From Candidatus Peregrinibacteria bacterium (GTDB lineage Bacteria > Patescibacteriota > Gracilibacteria > UBA1369 > PNNO01), in the NCBI GenBank assembly GCA_014728955.1, contig WJKT01000055.1:1-8171 (forward strand): a DNA stretch of 8,171 bases, written 5' to 3'. The notes beneath the pieces are model-generated. The model had not been told where the DNA came from. It saw only the letters and a list, made by a program, of their open reading frames with translations, and made no database searches. Positions 5,958 to 8,171 of this stretch are shown piece by piece. Within the stretch, counting starts at the first letter, position 1. Each line of letters begins with the position of its first letter. A program made the translations under genes and the position numbers.

Positions 5958-6991
5958 AAAAAGTTTTAATAACTGGTGGAGCAGGTTTTATCGGCTCAAA
6001 CTTCACCCATTACTACCTAAAGCAGCATCCAGAAGATCAGGTTATGGTGCTTGATCGCCTTACCTATGCCGGTAACTTAGATAACTTGAAAGATCTGGAA
6101 GATAATGAAAAATATTGGTTTTTGCAGGGAGATATAGCCGATGTAAAAATGGTTAACAGCCTTTTTGAAAGGGAAAAATTTGATATTGTCGTTAATTTTG
6201 CCGCTGAAACACACGTTGATCGCAGCATTGCTTCACCAAGCATTTTTGTTATGACCAATATTATCGGAACACAAACATTGCTTGAAGCAGCTCGTAAACA
6301 TGGTGTTTCACGCTACCATCAAATTTCAACCGATGAAGTCTATGGGGATTTGGGCACCGAAACGACCGATAAATTCACCGAAAAAACGCCTCTTGCCCCA
6401 AATTGTCCGTACGCCGCCTCTAAAGCGGCTGCCGATTTGTTGGTACAATCGTATTACGAAACCTATAAACTACCCGTTACCATTAGCCGTTGCTCTAATA
6501 ATTACGGGCCGTATCAATTCCCTGAAAAGCTTATTCCTTATTTTTTCAGATTGATTACCAAGGGAGAAAAAGTACCGCTTTACGGTGACGGGAAAAATGT
6601 AAGAGACTGGCTGTATGTTATCGATCACTGCCGCGCTATCGACACAATTCTTTCGAAAGGAAAACCGGGAGAAGTATATAATGTCGGGGGTGACAACGAA
6701 AAAACCAATCTCGAAATAACAAAAATATTACTTAAGTTTTTGGGAAAAAGTGAGGACCTTATCATGTTTGTCGATGACCGACTTGCTCACGACAGACGAT
6801 ACGCTATCGACGCTTCAAAAATTGAAAAAGAATTGGGATGGAATCCAACGGTTACATTTGAAGAAGGTATAGCCAAAACGTTTGATTGGTACCAAAAACA
6901 CAAAGACTGGTGGGAAAAGCTCACTAAAAAAATGGAAGAAAGAAAACACAAAGAAAAAAGTGATAAACCACTTCCCTCTTCAAGAACTTAA
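5954..6991 (+). CDS. rfbB: dTDP-glucose 4,6-dehydratase
   Basis: The 345-residue product is an extended short-chain dehydrogenase that converts dTDP-glucose to dTDP-4-keto-6-deoxyglucose with bound NAD in the cytoplasm. The N-terminal NAD-binding GGAGFIGS (8-15) is followed by the family sequence DRLTYAGNLDNL. FAAETHVDRSI is present, as is the catalytic segment STDEVYG with T126, D127 and E128. Y153 and K157 form the YxxxK pair. SRCSNNYGPYQFPEKLIP, YGDGKNVRDWLYV and DDRLAHDRRYAID are RmlB/RfbB hallmarks that separate it from GalE-type epimerases. The length is typical. The last 20 or so residues are a Lys/Glu-rich tail not needed for the fold. The start codon lies inside the ketoisomerase stop (ATGA), indicating translational coupling. 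proS follows after 9 bp. The glucose-1-phosphate thymidylyltransferase that supplies its substrate is not in the window. Confidence 0.95.
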   Translation: MKKVLITGGAGFIGSNFTHYYLKQHPEDQVMVLDRLTYAGNLDNLKDLEDNEKYWFLQGDIADVKMVNSLFEREKFDIVVNFAAETHVDRSIASPSIFVMTNIIGTQTLLEAARKHGVSRYHQISTDEVYGDLGTETTDKFTEKTPLAPNCPYAASKAAADLLVQSYYETYKLPVTISRCSNNYGPYQFPEKLIPYFFRLITKGEKVPLYGDGKNVRDWLYVIDHCRAIDTILSKGKPGEVYNVGGDNEKTNLEITKILLKFLGKSEDLIMFVDDRLAHDRRYAIDASKIEKELGWNPTVTFEEGIAKTFDWYQKHKDWWEKLTKKMEERKHKEKSDKPLPSSRT

Positions 6992-7000
6992 TTGATTTTT

Positions 7001-8171
7001 ATGCGCTACAGCACTATTTTCGGAAAAACAAAACACGAAACTCCTCATGATGCAAACAGCATCAATGCAGAGCTCCTTACCAAAGGTGGCTTTATTGATA
7101 AGCTTTCTTCAGGAATATACTCGTTTTTACCTTTGGGCATGCGAGTCCTACAAAAGATTAATACGATAATACGCGAAGAAATGAATGCCGTTGGCGGTCA
7201 GGAACTATTGATGCCGGCACTACACCCTCTTGAATTATGGCAACAAACCGGTCGGGATAAAACCATGGACGATATTTTATATCGAACATCAACAGGAGAA
7301 AAAGAATTCGTTTTCGGGCCGAGTCACGAAGAAACCGTTACTCCCCTTGCTACAAGACAAATTCAAAGTTATAAAGATTTACCACTTTGTGTTTATCAAT
7401 TACAAACCAAATTCAGAAATGAACCACGAGCAAAATCCGGTCTGCTTCGCGGGCGCGAATTCGGCATGAAAGACATGTACAGTTTTCATACAAGCGAAGA
7501 AGATCTCGATACATATTACAAAAAAGTGATGGAAGCATACTTGAATGTTTACAGCAGATGCGGCATGGAAGCTTACGTATTGCAAGCTTCCGGAGGAGCT
7601 TTTACCGATAAATATTCACATGAGTTTTCCATTAAAACCGAGGCGGGAGAAGACACAATGATCTTATGCCCCGCATGTAACTTCGCCCAAAATCTTGAAG
7701 TTGCTGAAGGAAAATATGATAGCCCTTCATCAGACGAACCAGAAAAAGAGCTGAAAAAAGTGACCGTAGACCGTGGCAAAACGGTAAAAGAGAATGCACG
7801 TGCACACCAATGCGACGACTGGCGCGTCCTTAAAACCGTCGTATATATGATCGAAGGCAAGGGGCCGGTCGGCATTGTAATTCGCGGAGACTTCTCCATT
7901 AACGAACATAAAGTTGAAACGTATTTTCAAACCAGAGTTCGTCCGGCCACAAAAGAAGAACTCAAGAAGTACGATTTAATTGAAGGCTTTATTTCTCCCG
8001 TAGCAAATGACGGAAAACCACTGGATACCATATCGTTTATCGCCGACCAATCAATCAAGACTATGAAAAATTTTGTAACAGGTGCAAATAAACAGGGAGA
8101 AGACTGGGCAAATGTTAACATAGGGAGAGACTTTGATATTAAAGATTTTGCCGATTTTGTAGAAGTAAAAC
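7001..8171 (+). CDS. proS: Prolyl-tRNA synthetase, bacterial type (3'-truncated)
   Basis: The frame opens at ATG 7001 and stays open for 390 codons to the window edge, about two thirds of a usual bacterial ProRS (near 570 residues). The class II catalytic core is visible: KGGFIDKLSSGIYSFLPLG, MPALHPLELWQQTGR, GPSHEETVT and motif 2 FRNEPRAKSGLLRGREF with R139 and E141. CPAC (223-226) stands near the junction to a full INS (YbaK-like) editing domain, about 230-380. That domain contains VLKTVV with K278, which fits the editing-site lysine K279 of E. coli, and GDFSINEHK (from G296). The INS domain removes alanine mischarged on tRNA-Pro. Motif 3 and the anticodon-binding domain lie outside the window. 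Nine bases separate it from rfbB with no terminator, so it probably shares the infB transcript. No Shine-Dalgarno sequence is seen. Confidence 0.96.
   Translation, partial: MRYSTIFGKTKHETPHDANSINAELLTKGGFIDKLSSGIYSFLPLGMRVLQKINTIIREEMNAVGGQELLMPALHPLELWQQTGRDKTMDDILYRTSTGEKEFVFGPSHEETVTPLATRQIQSYKDLPLCVYQLQTKFRNEPRAKSGLLRGREFGMKDMYSFHTSEEDLDTYYKKVMEAYLNVYSRCGMEAYVLQASGGAFTDKYSHEFSIKTEAGEDTMILCPACNFAQNLEVAEGKYDSPSSDEPEKELKKVTVDRGKTVKENARAHQCDDWRVLKTVVYMIEGKGPVGIVIRGDFSINEHKVETYFQTRVRPATKEELKKYDLIEGFISPVANDGKPLDTISFIADQSIKTMKNFVTGANKQGEDWANVNIGRDFDIKDFADFVEVK

Noticed and set aside
1..8171. CRISPR arrays, insertion sequences, tRNA or rRNA genes
   Set aside because: I saw no regular repeats, transposase motifs, terminal inverted repeats, cloverleaf sequences or rRNA segments.

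Overview
The window is an AT-rich bacterial stretch of about 8.2 kb. All five protein genes lie on the + strand, and a probable non-coding RNA gene lies on the - strand. TGA ends the ketoisomerase gene, so the standard bacterial code fits. Tight gene packing, no visible Shine-Dalgarno sequence before any start codon, a UvrD-type helicase fused to an iron-sulfur RecB-like nuclease, and a short RmuC would suit a small-genome lineage such as Patescibacteria/CPR. That placement is inference; no rRNA or other decisive marker is present.

Layout. Bases 1-1827 hold the 3' part of a helicase-nuclease gene whose 5' end lies outside the window. Bases 1828-2295 carry no convincing protein gene. They instead contain a - strand transcription unit: a strong promoter (A/T tract, TTGACC, 17 bp, TGG-TACAAT), a roughly 375-nt transcript with several good hairpins, and two U-tract 3' ends, the last only a few bases from the helicase stop codon. 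A TATAAT box facing the other way serves rmuC (2296-3387). After a 66-bp gap with a possible promoter and a short inverted repeat comes a tight cluster: infB (3454-5550), an 11-bp gap, an FdtA/QdtA-like sugar 3,4-ketoisomerase (5562-5957), a 4-bp ATGA overlap, rfbB (5954-6991), a 9-bp gap, and proS (from 7001, cut by the window end).

How the genes fit together. The helicase-nuclease and RmuC belong to DNA recombination and maintenance. infB and proS are core translation genes. The two genes between them act in sequence in nucleotide-sugar synthesis: RfbB makes dTDP-4-keto-6-deoxyglucose, and the FdtA/QdtA family moves the keto group to C3, normally before an aminotransferase. Neither the thymidylyltransferase that feeds RfbB nor the aminotransferase is in the window.

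The most interesting element is the - strand RNA at about 1833-2208. It shows none of the signatures I looked for of tmRNA, RNase P RNA or SRP RNA, and it does not resemble 6S RNA. Its wobble pattern, promoter and U-tracts nearly all point to the - strand. One segment can pair either with an upstream hairpin arm or with the 3' terminal segment, which suggests two alternative folds.
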